A stretch of DNA of 64,000 nt. Source: Burkholderia sp. BCC0322. Lineage in GTDB: Bacteria > Pseudomonadota > Gammaproteobacteria > Burkholderiales > Burkholderiaceae. Position 1 is the first letter of the stretch. Every line of letters begins with the position of its first letter. This document shows, in pieces, positions 1-8,632 of the stretch. The stretch spans positions 124,001 through 188,000 of the forward strand of contig NZ_CADFDU010000009.1 of NCBI RefSeq assembly GCF_902833045.1. The letters run 5' to 3'. The position numbers and the translations under genes are program-made. The notes under the pieces were generated by a model. That model searched no databases. It worked only from the letters and a program-made list of their open reading frames with translations, and was not told the DNA's origin.

Positions 1-1
1 C

Positions 2-646
2 ATCACGTTCGACTGCTACGGCACGCTCACCCGCTTCCGGATGGCGGAAATGGCGCGCGAGGTTTACGCGGACCGGCTGTCGCCGGTCGCGCTCGAGGCG
101 TTCGTGCGCGCGTTCGCCGCCTATCGCCTCGACGAGGTGCTCGGTGCATGGAAGCCGTACCGGGATGTCGTCGTCAACGCGATCCGCCGCACCTGCAACA
201 AGCTCGGCGTGACGTTCGACGAAGCCGAGGCCGAAAGCTTCTATCTGGCGGTGCCGACCTGGGGCCCGCATCCGGACGTGCCCGCGGGCCTGTCGCGACT
301 GGCCCAAAAATACAAGCTGGTGATCCTGTCGAACGCATCGGACGACCAGATCATGAGCAACGTCGACAAGCTCGGCGCGCCGTTCCATGCGGTGTTCACC
401 GCGCAACAGGCGCAGTCGTACAAGCCGCGGATGCAGGGCTTCGAATACATGTTCGGCCAGCTCGGCTGCCAGCCGGAGGATGTGCTGCACGTGTCGTCGA
501 GCCTGCGCTACGACCTGATGACGGCGGAGGATCTCGGGATCAAGCACAAGGCGTTCGTCAACCGCGGCCACGAGCCGGGCACGCCGTTCTACAACTACTA
601 CGAAGTGTCGGACATCGGCCATCTCGCGACGCAGCTCGGACTGTAG
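2..646 (+). CDS. Haloacid dehalogenase type II-like hydrolase (5' partial)
   Basis: The reading frame is open from the first base of the window, so the start codon lies upstream. The first visible residues, FDCYGTLT, are HAD motif I, whose Asp is the expected nucleophile. SNAS (motif II) follows near 330-345, then the SYKP lysine and a RYDLMTAEDLG stretch typical of motif III in type II (L-2-haloacid dehalogenase-like) enzymes. Only a few N-terminal residues appear to be missing. In this family water attacks an aspartyl ester to remove halide or phosphate; the real substrate here is unknown. A gap of nearly 490 bp separates it from the ABC operon, so a shared transcript is uncertain. Confidence 0.85.
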   Translation: MTFDCYGTLTRFRMAEMAREVYADRLSPVALEAFVRAFAAYRLDEVLGAWKPYRDVVVNAIRRTCNKLGVTFDEAEAESFYLAVPTWGPHPDVPAGLSRLAQKYKLVILSNASDDQIMSNVDKLGAPFHAVFTAQQAQSYKPRMQGFEYMFGQLGCQPEDVLHVSSSLRYDLMTAEDLGIKHKAFVNRGHEPGTPFYNYYEVSDIGHLATQLGL

Positions 647-1133
647 GCGGCGTATCGGCCGCGCAGCGCGCCTTCGAACCGGCCGGGATCGCATGCGTCG
701 CCGCCCGGCGGTCTATACGCGCGGGCGCGGTGCCGGGCAAGCCGCCCGCACCGCGGTCGGCGCCCGGATCGGTCGCGCCGGGCGCCGACTATCGTCTGAA
801 CTTTCATGCGGGGCCGGCGCGCGGCGCGGGGGCATCGCGGGTCGGCGCGGCCGTCGCGGCACGGTGTCGGCCAAACGGTGCGACGCGGTGTGACGCGGCG
901 TGACGTGACGCGCAGTGACGTATAGACACGCAGCAATTCATGCTGCGCAGGCTACCCAAAACGGTTGATTCGTGTCGTGCGGCCGCCCCGAATCGAGACA
1001 ACCCGCATTTTGGCGATGCTTAAATGAACTTCATGTGCAAGACGTTGCGCCCGCCACCAGCAGGCGGGCGCAACGGGATGATCGAACCACGCTGGACCCC
1101 AGGACCCACTTTCCACAGTCAGGAGCAGTTCGG
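647..1133. promoter_or_regulatory. Intergenic leader of the ABC importer operon
   Basis: No convincing gene is present. Between 881 and 920 the pentamer TGACG (or CGACG) recurs at 881, 891, 901, 906 and 916, mostly at 10-base steps, which would place the copies on one face of the helix. From 957 to 1027 there is a block resembling the sequence upstream of the PuuB-like operon (6678-6747). Both begin CAAAACGGT and end TTAAATG. This is the most likely promoter and operator zone for the importer. Confidence 0.5.
957..1027 (+). promoter_or_regulatory. Shared upstream block, copy A
   Basis: This block starts CAAAACGGT and ends TTAAATG, with 54 bases between. The copy at 6678-6747 has the same two ends, also 54 bases apart, and further shared pieces between (TCGTG, GAAT, a CAAC...GC run and a TTTT tract before TTAAATG). 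It lies about 110 bp before the ABC binding-protein start. That two adjacent operons share it suggests a common regulator or promoter type. Confidence 0.5.
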
Positions 1134-2708
1134 ATGAACGACGATATCGACAAGGGCGGTTTCACGCGCCGCGACATGATGCGGGTCATGGCGGCGAGCG
1201 GCATGATGGCCGTCGGCGGCGGCGGGCTGCTGATGAATGCGCAGTCGGCGTTCGCCGCGCCGGCGCCGAAGCGCGGCGGCAAGATCCGGGTCGCGAACGA
1301 ATCCAGTTCGACGGCCGATACGCTCGATCCGGCCAAGGGCTCGACCGGCGCGGACTACATTCGCTTCTTCATGTTCTACAGCGGCCTCACGCAGCTCGAT
1401 GCGAGCCTGACGCCGCAGATGAATCTCGCCGAGTCGCTGCAGACGACCGACGCGAAGACGTGGATCGTCAAGCTGCGCAAGGGCGTCACGTTTCACGACG
1501 GGAAGCCGGTCGGGCCGGCCGACGTCGTGTTCTCGCTGATGCGCCACAAGAACCCGGCCACCGCATCGAAGGTCAAGACGCTCGCCGACCAGTTCGCCGA
1601 CGTGAAGGCGAGCGGTCCGGACGAGGTCACGCTCACGCTCGCCAGCGCGAACGCCGACCTGCCGGTGATCCTCGCGACGCCGCAGCTCGTGATCGTCAAG
1701 GACGGCACGACCGACTTCTCGACCGGCATCGGCTGCGGGCCGTACAAGCTCAAGTCGTTCAAGCCGGGGGTATCGACCGTCGGCGTGCGCAACGACAGCT
1801 ACTTCAAGCCCGGGATGCCGTACCTCGACGAGATCGAGCTGATCGGCATCAGCGACAGCGCCGCGCGCCTGAACGCGCTGCTGTCGGGCGACGTGCACCT
1901 GATCAACTCGATCGACCCGCGCTCGACGCAGCGGGTCGCGTCGACGCCCGGCTACGCGCTGAAGGAGACCAAGTCGGGGCTCTATACCGATCTGATCATG
2001 CGCAGCGAAAACCCGATCACCGCGCATCCCGATTTCGTCGAGGGGATGAAGTACCTGTTCGATCGCGAGCAGATCCGCTCGGCGGTGTTCCGCGGCTACG
2101 CGGTGATCGGCAACGACCAGCCGATCCCGCCGGGGCATCGCTACTTCAACGCGTCGCTGCCGCAGCGCCCGCACGATCCGGACAAGGCGAAGTTCCTGTT
2201 CCAGAAGGCCGGTGCGCTCGGCGCCGCGCTGCCGCCGATCTACGCGACGTCGGATGCGAACGGGTCGATCGAGATGGCCGTGCTGCTGCAGCAGGCCGGC
2301 CAGAAGATCGGATTGAACCTGCAGGTGAACCGCGTGTCGCCCGACGGCTACTGGTCGAACCACTGGATGAAGCATCCGCTCGGCTTCGGCAACATCAACC
2401 CACGCTCGAGCGCCGACGTGCTGTTCACGCAGTTCTTCAAGTCGGATGCGCCGTGGAACGAGTCGGGCTGGAAGAACACGAAGTTCGACCAGTTGCTGCT
2501 CGCCGCGCGCTCCGAGACCGACGATGCGAAGCGCAAGCAGATGTACGGCGAGATGCAGGCGATCGTCGCGCAGCAGGGCCGGGTCGGCATTCCGGCGTTC
2601 ATCAGCTTCCTCGACGGGTACGACAAGCGGCTCGCGGGCCTCGGCTCGGTGCCGACCGGCGGGATGATGGGCTTCATGTTCGCCGAGCACGTGTGGTGGA
2701 ACGCCTGA
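1134..2708 (+). CDS. ABC transporter substrate-binding protein, dipeptide/oligopeptide family 5
   Basis: This is the periplasmic solute receptor of a peptide-type ABC importer, 524 aa. The N-terminus has a twin-arginine motif (TRRDMMR, residues 11-17), a hydrophobic stretch and a cleavage region near AFAAPAP, so Tat export is likely. The body has family 5 features: the RGGK start of the mature protein, TLDPAKGS, and VTFHDGKPV. I chose ATG 1134 over the longer upstream reading because an AGGAG lies just before it and the signal sequence then sits at the very N-terminus. The two permeases and the fused ATPase follow on the same strand. Ligand unknown; the adjacent oxidase operon makes an amine or small peptide plausible. 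Confidence 0.9.
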   Translation: MNDDIDKGGFTRRDMMRVMAASGMMAVGGGGLLMNAQSAFAAPAPKRGGKIRVANESSSTADTLDPAKGSTGADYIRFFMFYSGLTQLDASLTPQMNLAESLQTTDAKTWIVKLRKGVTFHDGKPVGPADVVFSLMRHKNPATASKVKTLADQFADVKASGPDEVTLTLASANADLPVILATPQLVIVKDGTTDFSTGIGCGPYKLKSFKPGVSTVGVRNDSYFKPGMPYLDEIELIGISDSAARLNALLSGDVHLINSIDPRSTQRVASTPGYALKETKSGLYTDLIMRSENPITAHPDFVEGMKYLFDREQIRSAVFRGYAVIGNDQPIPPGHRYFNASLPQRPHDPDKAKFLFQKAGALGAALPPIYATSDANGSIEMAVLLQQAGQKIGLNLQVNRVSPDGYWSNHWMKHPLGFGNINPRSSADVLFTQFFKSDAPWNESGWKNTKFDQLLLAARSETDDAKRKQMYGEMQAIVAQQGRVGIPAFISFLDGYDKRLAGLGSVPTGGMMGFMFAEHVWWNA

Positions 2709-2787
2709 TGGCGACGCCTGCCGCCGTGGCGCGACCGGTGCGGGACACCGCGCCGGCTGCGCGCGGCCTTTTCGGGAGTGCCGCTCC

Positions 2788-3741
2788 ATGAACCGAATCC
2801 TGCTCGGGCTGATCGGCCGGCGCATCGCGGTGACCGCGCTGACGCTGCTGATCGTGTCCGCGATCATCTTCACGATCACGAACCTGCTGCCGGGCGACGC
2901 CGCACAGGCCGCGCTCGGCCAGTCGGCGACGCCGGAGACGGTCGCCGCGCTGCGTCAGCAGTTCGGCCTCGACATGCCGGCCCACGTGCGCTACCTGCAC
3001 TGGCTCGCGGGGCTGCTGCACGGCGATTTCGGCCGTTCGCTGTCCGGCGACATGCCGGTGTCCGACATGATCGGCGGGCGCCTGCCGAAGTCGCTCGCGC
3101 TCGCGGCGATCACGACGGCCGTGTCGGTGCCGATCGCGCTGCTGCTCGGGATCCTCGCGGCGGTCAAGCGCGAGTCGGTGATCGATCGCGTGATCAGCCT
3201 CGGCACGCTGTCGCTCGTCGCGACGCCGGAGTTCCTGATCGCGACGGTCGCGGTGCTCGTGCTGGCCGTGAAGCTGCACTGGCTGTCCGCGCTGTCGTAC
3301 AGCGGCCCGATCGACAGCGTGCACGACTTCCTGCGCGCGTATGCGATGCCGGTGCTGACGCTGTGCGCGGTCGTGATCGCGCAGATGGCCCGCATGACGC
3401 GCGCCGCGGTGATCGAGCAGCTGAGCGCGTCGTATGTCGAGATGGCCGTGCTCAAGGGGGCGAGCCCCGCGCGCGTCGTGCTGCGCCATGCGCTGCCGAA
3501 CGCGATCGGGCCGATCGCCAATGCAGTCGCCCTGAGCCTGTCGTATCTGCTCGGCGGCGTGATCGTCGTCGAGACGATCTTCAACTATCCGGGCCTCGCG
3601 AGCCTGATGGTCGATGCCGTCGGCAACCGCGATTTCCCGCTGATCCAGGCGTGCACGCTGATCTTCTGCGTCGCATATCTGACGCTCGTGCTGTTTGCCG
3701 ACCTGTGCTCGATCGTGTCGAACCCGCGACTGCGCACCTGA
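2788..3741 (+). CDS. ABC transporter permease, DppB-like
   Basis: A 317-aa inner-membrane permease with several hydrophobic segments, the first at about residues 11-31. It matches the DppB/OppB type: an early helix ending ITNLLPGD, the extracytoplasmic region with the AALRQQFGLD pattern, and the EAA-like loop (LKGASPARVVLRHALPNAIGP) that docks on the ATPase. It would form the channel with the following DppC-like gene. About 80 bp separate it from the binding-protein stop, and 23 bp separate it from the next start. Confidence 0.92.
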   Translation: MNRILLGLIGRRIAVTALTLLIVSAIIFTITNLLPGDAAQAALGQSATPETVAALRQQFGLDMPAHVRYLHWLAGLLHGDFGRSLSGDMPVSDMIGGRLPKSLALAAITTAVSVPIALLLGILAAVKRESVIDRVISLGTLSLVATPEFLIATVAVLVLAVKLHWLSALSYSGPIDSVHDFLRAYAMPVLTLCAVVIAQMARMTRAAVIEQLSASYVEMAVLKGASPARVVLRHALPNAIGPIANAVALSLSYLLGGVIVVETIFNYPGLASLMVDAVGNRDFPLIQACTLIFCVAYLTLVLFADLCSIVSNPRLRT

Positions 3742-3764
3742 CAGGTTGCCGTCCTTCTACCGAG

Positions 3765-4730
3765 ATGCCGCCCATGCACCCCGAACCCGTTCAACGCAGC
3801 AGCGCGCTGCCGCCGTCCGGCGAGCAGCGCCCACCGTGGGGCGGCTCGCCGCCGCCCGCCGCGCCCGCCCCCGATCGGCCGCGCAAGCGCCGCACCGCGC
3901 GCCTGAAGCTGACGGCCGGCGGTCGCGTCGGCCTGTCGATGGTCGGCCTGATGCTGTTCATCGCGGTATTCGCACCGCTGCTCGCGCCGCACGACGTCGG
4001 CACGATCGTCACGCAGGACGTGTTCGCGCCGTTCAGCGCGAAGCTGCCGTTCGGCTCGGATTTCCTCGGCCGCGACATGCTGAGCCGGATCCTGTACGGC
4101 ACGCGGCTGACCGTGCTGCTCGCGCTCGCGGCCGTGTTGCTCGCCGCGCTGACCGGCACGACGCTCGGGCTGCTCGCGACCGTGTCGGGCCGCGCGGTCG
4201 ACGAGACGATGAGCCGGCTGCTCGATGCGCTCACGTCGATTCCGTCGAAGATGTTCGCGCTGATGTTCGTCGCCGCGTTCGGCTCGTCGCTGCCGCTGCT
4301 GGTCCTCACCGCCGCGGTCAGCTACATGCCGGGTTCGTACCGGATCGCGCGCGCGCTGGCCGTCAACATCAGCACGCTCGAATTCGTCCAGGTCGCGCGG
4401 GCGCGCGGCGAAAGCGCGCTGTACATCGCGTGCGTCGAGATGCTGCCGAACATGATTCACCCGATGCTCGCCGACACCGGGCTGCGCTTCACGTTCGTCG
4501 TGCTGCTGCTGAGCGGCCTCAGCTTTCTGGGGCTCGGCGTGCAGCCGCCGTACGCGGATCTCGGCTCGCTCGTGCGCGAGAACATCGCGAGCCTCGGCGA
4601 CGGCTCGGCCGTCGCGATCATGCCCGCGGTCGCGATCGCGATCCTGACGGTGGGCGTGAACCTGTTGATCGACGGCCTGCCGCATCGCGGCCGCCGCAAG
4701 GGCGCTGCGGGCGCCGCGGGAGGGCACTGA
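3765..4730 (+). CDS. ABC transporter permease, DppC-like
   Basis: The second channel subunit, about 321 aa. The first 45 residues are a proline- and arginine-rich cytoplasmic tail, followed by the first membrane helix (VGLSMVGLMLFIAVFAPLL). The segment FGSDFLGRDMLSRILYGTR is a hallmark of DppC/OppC permeases, and RARGESALYIACVEMLPN is the EAA loop. The start is either ATG 3765 or ATG 3774, both in frame; neither has a strong ribosome site. The stop codon overlaps the next start by one base (TGATG), so the ATPase is translationally coupled. Confidence 0.9.
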   Translation: MPPMHPEPVQRSSALPPSGEQRPPWGGSPPPAAPAPDRPRKRRTARLKLTAGGRVGLSMVGLMLFIAVFAPLLAPHDVGTIVTQDVFAPFSAKLPFGSDFLGRDMLSRILYGTRLTVLLALAAVLLAALTGTTLGLLATVSGRAVDETMSRLLDALTSIPSKMFALMFVAAFGSSLPLLVLTAAVSYMPGSYRIARALAVNISTLEFVQVARARGESALYIACVEMLPNMIHPMLADTGLRFTFVVLLLSGLSFLGLGVQPPYADLGSLVRENIASLGDGSAVAIMPAVAIAILTVGVNLLIDGLPHRGRRKGAAGAAGGH

Positions 4731-6601
4731 TGCAACACGAATCGAACCTGCTCGTCGAGGTGCGCGGGCTGCGTGTGGTCGGCGGCCGGCCGGGCGGCGA
4801 GGAAACGACGATCGTCCATGGCGTCGACTTCGAGATCCGGCGCGGCGAGGTGCTCGCGCTGATCGGCGAATCCGGGTCCGGCAAGACGACGATCGCGTTG
4901 TCGCTGATGGGCCATGCGCGCGCCGGCTGCCGGATCGCCGGCGGCTCCGTGAAGCTCGGGGGTACCGACGTCTGCACGTTGTCCGCGCCTGCACTGGCCG
5001 CGCTGCGCGGCCGCAGGGTCGCGTACATCGCGCAGAGCGCCGCTGCCGCATTCAATCCGTCGCGCACGATCCTCGACCAGGTGATCGAGAGCGCGCTGAT
5101 CCACAAGACGCTGACGAAGCGCGATGCGCAGGCGAAGGCGGTCGAGCTGTTCCGCGCGCTCGCGCTGCCGGAGCCGGAGACGATCGGCAGGCGCTACCCG
5201 CACCAGGTGTCGGGCGGCCAGTTGCAGCGGCTCATGGCCGCGATGGCGCTGATCACCGATCCGGAGCTGGTGATCCTCGACGAACCGACCACGGCGCTCG
5301 ACGTGACCACGCAGATCGACGTGCTGCAGGCCTTCAAGAGCGTGATCCGGCGCTACGGGATGAGCGCGGTCTACGTGTCGCACGATCTCGCGGTCGTCGC
5401 GCAGATGGCCGACCGGATCGTCGTGCTGAGCGACGGCGTGATCCGCGAGGCGGGCGAGACCGAACAGATCCTGCATGCGCCGGCGCACCCGTACACGCAG
5501 AGCCTGATCGCGGCGGTCACGCCGTCCGATGCCGGACGCGATGCGAAAGCAGCGCCCGCCGCGCCGGCGCACCTGCTCGACCTGCGCGGCGCGATCGCCG
5601 GCTATGGCGGCCGGACCGCGAAAGGCTGGCCCGCGAAGGTGATCCTGCACGAAGTCGACCTGCGCATCGGGCGCGGGCAGACGGTCGGCGTGATCGGCGA
5701 GTCCGGCTCCGGCAAGACGACGCTCGCGAAGGTGATCGCGGGCCTCGTGCCGGCGACGGGCGGCGAGATCCTGCTCGACGGCGTGCCGCTCGCGCGCGAT
5801 ATCGGCAAGCGCACCAAGGAGCAGCACCGCCGCGTGCAGATCGTGTTCCAGAACGCCGATACCGCGCTCAACCCGGTGCATACCGTCGAGCGCACGCTGG
5901 CGCGACCGCTTGCGTTCTATCACGGGATCAGGGGGGCGCGTGCGCGGCAGCGCGTCGCGGAATTGCTCGAACTCGTGCGGCTGCCGCAGACGGTCGCCGC
6001 GCGGCGCACGGGCGAGCTGTCCGGCGGACAGAAGCAGCGCGTGAACCTCGCGCGCGCACTCGCGGCCGAGCCCGACCTGATCCTGTGCGACGAGGTCACG
6101 TCGGCGCTCGATACGGTGGTGGGCGCCGCGATCATGGACCTGCTGCGCGACCTGCAGGCGAAGCTCGGCGTGTCGTACATATTCATCACGCACGACATCG
6201 CGAAGGTGCGCGCGATCAGCGACGAGATCGTCGTGCTGTACGCGGGCCGGCGGGTCGAGACCGGCAGCCGCGATGCGCTGTGCGCGCCGCCCTACCACCC
6301 GTATTCGCACCTGCTCGTGTCGTCCGCGCCGGAACTGCGCGCGGGCTGGCTCGACGGTGCGGCCGAGCGTTGTCATCGGCCGCTCGTGCCGATCGGCGCG
6401 AGCACGGACGATGCCGAGCTGTGCCCGTTCCTGTCGCGCTGCGCGATGCGGGTGGACGGTGTGTGCAATCGCACGGCGCCGGTATTGCGCACGCTCGGGA
6501 ACGGCGCGCAGGTGCTGTGCCATCGCAGCGAGGACGATCTCGCGCGCTTCCAGGCCGAGCCGGCCGGGGCCGACGCGCCGGTGCAGCCGGTGCGCCTGTA
6601 A
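4730..6601 (+). CDS. Fused double ATP-binding protein of a dipeptide-type ABC importer (DppD-DppF)
   Basis: Both ATPase subunits are joined in one 623-aa chain. The N-terminal half has Walker A GESGSGKTT, signature VSGGQLQR and Walker B LVILDEPTTALD. The C-terminal half repeats the set: GESGSGKTT, LSGGQKQRVN and DLILCDEVTSALD. The oligopeptide-family cysteine cluster near the end (CPFLSRC...VC) is present. In most peptide importers these are two genes; the fusion is known in some transporters of this family. The start codon shares one base with the upstream permease stop. It energises the preceding permeases at the inner face of the membrane. Confidence 0.93.
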   Translation: MQHESNLLVEVRGLRVVGGRPGGEETTIVHGVDFEIRRGEVLALIGESGSGKTTIALSLMGHARAGCRIAGGSVKLGGTDVCTLSAPALAALRGRRVAYIAQSAAAAFNPSRTILDQVIESALIHKTLTKRDAQAKAVELFRALALPEPETIGRRYPHQVSGGQLQRLMAAMALITDPELVILDEPTTALDVTTQIDVLQAFKSVIRRYGMSAVYVSHDLAVVAQMADRIVVLSDGVIREAGETEQILHAPAHPYTQSLIAAVTPSDAGRDAKAAPAAPAHLLDLRGAIAGYGGRTAKGWPAKVILHEVDLRIGRGQTVGVIGESGSGKTTLAKVIAGLVPATGGEILLDGVPLARDIGKRTKEQHRRVQIVFQNADTALNPVHTVERTLARPLAFYHGIRGARARQRVAELLELVRLPQTVAARRTGELSGGQKQRVNLARALAAEPDLILCDEVTSALDTVVGAAIMDLLRDLQAKLGVSYIFITHDIAKVRAISDEIVVLYAGRRVETGSRDALCAPPYHPYSHLLVSSAPELRAGWLDGAAERCHRPLVPIGASTDDAELCPFLSRCAMRVDGVCNRTAPVLRTLGNGAQVLCHRSEDDLARFQAEPAGADAPVQPVRL

Positions 6602-6677
6602 CGCGCGGCGCCGCCCATGCATCGCGTGCGCCGCGCCCGGCGAGCAGCCTTCCGCATAGTGTGCTGCGGCGGTCGTG

Positions 6678-6747
6678 CAAAACGGTGAATCGTGCGCGCG
6701 CCATGCGTGAATACGCGGCAACTGCGCTTTTTGATGGTGATTAAATG
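6678..6747 (+). promoter_or_regulatory. Shared upstream block, copy B
   Basis: This is the counterpart of 957-1027, lying 54-123 bp before the first amine-oxidase start. It begins CAAAACGGT, ends TTAAATG and holds the same internal pieces. It marks a separate promoter for the oxidase operon and implies co-regulation with the importer. The AraC-type protein encoded at 8104 is one candidate for binding it, but the sequence does not prove this. Confidence 0.5.
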
Positions 6748-6800
6748 GCTTGCAACGGACGGTCGCCGATCGTCGGTGCCGAAGGCTCGAGAAGGATCCG

Positions 6801-8078
6801 ATGAAATTCGAATCGTACTGGCTGGATACCCGCCCCGCGTTTCGCGCCGGCTGCGAGGGGCCCGTTGAAGGGCGCGCCGACGTGGCCGTGATCGGCGGCG
6901 GCTTCACCGGCCTGTCCGCGGCGCTTGCGCTGGCGCAGCGCGGCGTCTCGGTGGTCGTGCTCGAAGCCGCGCAGATCGCAGGCGAAGCGTCGGGCCGCAA
7001 CGGCGGCCAGTGCAACACCGGCGTGGCGCAGGACTACGCGTCGCTGGTCGCGCGAATCGGCGCCGAACCCGCCAAGCAGTTCTATCGCGCGTACGAAAAC
7101 GCGGTGAAGAGCGTCGAGACGATCGTGGCCGAGCACGCGATCGACTGCGATTTCCGGCGTGCGGGCAAGCTGAAGCTCGCCGCGAAGCCGCAGCATTTCG
7201 CGGGGCTCGCGAAGACGTTCGACGCATTGCGGCGGGATGTCGATCCGGACATCGAACTGATCGAGCCGGCGCGGATCCGCGAGGAAGTCGCGTCCGACGG
7301 TTTCCACGGCGGGCTGTTGCAGCGCCGCGGCGTGCAGATGCACATGGGCAAGTTCGGCGTGGGCCTCGCGCAGGCGGCGGTGCGGGCCGGCGCGCGCATC
7401 TACGAGCAGGCGGCCGTCACGCGGCTCGAACGGCTCGGGGGCGAGCGGCACGCGATCACCTGCGCGCGCGGCACACTCGTCGCCGATCGCGTGCTGGTCG
7501 CCACCGGTGCGTCGCAGCACGGCCCGTTCGCATGGTTCCGTCGGCGCATCGCGCCGGTCGGCAGTTTCATCGTCGTCACCGAGCCGCTGCCCGACGCGCA
7601 ACTGAACCGGTTGTTTCCGCACCGCCGCGCGTACGTGACGTCGCGCCAGATCGGCAACTACTTCCGCGTGACACCCGACAACCGGCTGCTGTTCGGCGGC
7701 CGCGCGCGTTTCGCGATGTCGAGCCCGCGCTCCGACGCGAAAAGCGGCGACATCCTGCGCGCGGGCATGGCCGGATATTTTCCGGAACTGGCCGACGTGC
7801 GGCTCGATTACTGCTGGGGCGGGCTGGTCGACATCACTGCCGACCGGCTGCCGCGCGCGGGCCAGCACGACGGACTCTACTACTCGATGGGCTACAGCGG
7901 CCACGGTGTGCAGATGTCGGTGCACATGGGCCGTGTGATGGCCGACGTGCTGTACGGGGCAGCCGCGTCGAACCCGTGGCGCGAGCTCGACTGGCCGGCG
8001 ATGCCGGGCCATTTCGGGCATGCGTGGTTCCTGCCCATCGTCGGCGCGTATTACCGGATGCAGGATTTCCTGCATTGA
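6801..8078 (+). CDS. FAD-dependent amine oxidase, PuuB-like (paralogue 1)
   Basis: A 425-aa member of the DAO/gamma-glutamylputrescine oxidase family. The FAD-binding fold starts at about residue 31 (VAVIGGGFTGLSAA), followed by SGRNGGQCNTG, the usual flavin-contact loop. Near the end there is a YYSMGYSGHGVQ motif typical of the family. Such enzymes oxidise an amine carbon to an aldehyde, giving ammonia and H2O2. ATG 6801 follows GAAGGAT closely. It heads an operon that later holds a near-collinear paralogue of exactly the same length (10826-12103). Substrate unknown; gamma-glutamylated or other substituted amines are likely. Confidence 0.88.
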   Translation: MKFESYWLDTRPAFRAGCEGPVEGRADVAVIGGGFTGLSAALALAQRGVSVVVLEAAQIAGEASGRNGGQCNTGVAQDYASLVARIGAEPAKQFYRAYENAVKSVETIVAEHAIDCDFRRAGKLKLAAKPQHFAGLAKTFDALRRDVDPDIELIEPARIREEVASDGFHGGLLQRRGVQMHMGKFGVGLAQAAVRAGARIYEQAAVTRLERLGGERHAITCARGTLVADRVLVATGASQHGPFAWFRRRIAPVGSFIVVTEPLPDAQLNRLFPHRRAYVTSRQIGNYFRVTPDNRLLFGGRARFAMSSPRSDAKSGDILRAGMAGYFPELADVRLDYCWGGLVDITADRLPRAGQHDGLYYSMGYSGHGVQMSVHMGRVMADVLYGAAASNPWRELDWPAMPGHFGHAWFLPIVGAYYRMQDFLH

Positions 8079-8103
8079 AACGCGTGCCCCGGGAGGATTC
8101 GAC

Positions 8104-8517
8104 ATGAACGCACGATTCGTTTGCCCGCTCTCGCCGGCGATCGGCGACGTGCTCCGCACGATCGATGCGTCGTTTGCGCAGCCGCTGAACCTCGACACGC
8201 TCGCGGCCGTGGCCGGATTGAGCGTGTCGCGTTTCACCGCGCGCTTTCGCAGCGAAGTCGGGTTGTCGCCGCACCGCTATCTGTGCCTCGTGCGGGTGCG
8301 GCGGGCGCAGGACCTGTTGCGGGCCGGCCTGGCGCCGTCGGTCGTGGCGACCGAGGTCGGCTTCTTCGATCAGAGCCATCTGTGCCGGCATTTCCGGCGC
8401 GTGCTCGGGATCACGCCGCGCGACTACATGGTCGCGCGCACGGATGGCGCACCGGCGCGCGTGCCGGCGATCCGCACGCGGACCGAACACCGCGAAGCGT
8501 CGTGTCACGTCGCGTAG
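8104..8517 (+). CDS. AraC-family transcriptional regulator, DNA-binding domain only
   Basis: A 137-aa protein that is almost entirely the AraC/XylS two-helix-turn-helix domain: LDTLAAVAGLSVSRFTARFRSE (HTH1), then VATEVGFFDQSHLCRHFRR and the closing GITPRDY. There is no sensor domain, unlike the usual 250-300 aa of the family, so ligand control would have to come from elsewhere. The start has a clear GGGAGGA site. It sits inside the oxidase operon, 25 bp after the first oxidase, so it is probably made together with the enzymes and may autoregulate. Confidence 0.88.
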   Translation: MNARFVCPLSPAIGDVLRTIDASFAQPLNLDTLAAVAGLSVSRFTARFRSEVGLSPHRYLCLVRVRRAQDLLRAGLAPSVVATEVGFFDQSHLCRHFRRVLGITPRDYMVARTDGAPARVPAIRTRTEHREASCHVA

Positions 8518-8632
8518 GTGCAAGGGCGGCGCGCCCGCCCGCGGGTTGCCGGCCGACGCGCCGGCAAACGACGATTTCCGATATCGCGCGGCGGTTTTCC
8601 ACCCGGCCCGCGCGCACAGTACAGGAGCAGGA

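Noticed and set aside
1119-2879. Long minus-strand frame opposite the ABC binding-protein gene
   Set aside because: Rich in Arg, His and Val with no domain; a mirror of high third-position GC in the true gene on the other strand.
4457-7018. 853-codon minus-strand frame across the ABC ATPase and intergenic region
   Set aside because: It runs over a fused ATPase with all motifs intact and has no ribosome site or family resemblance.
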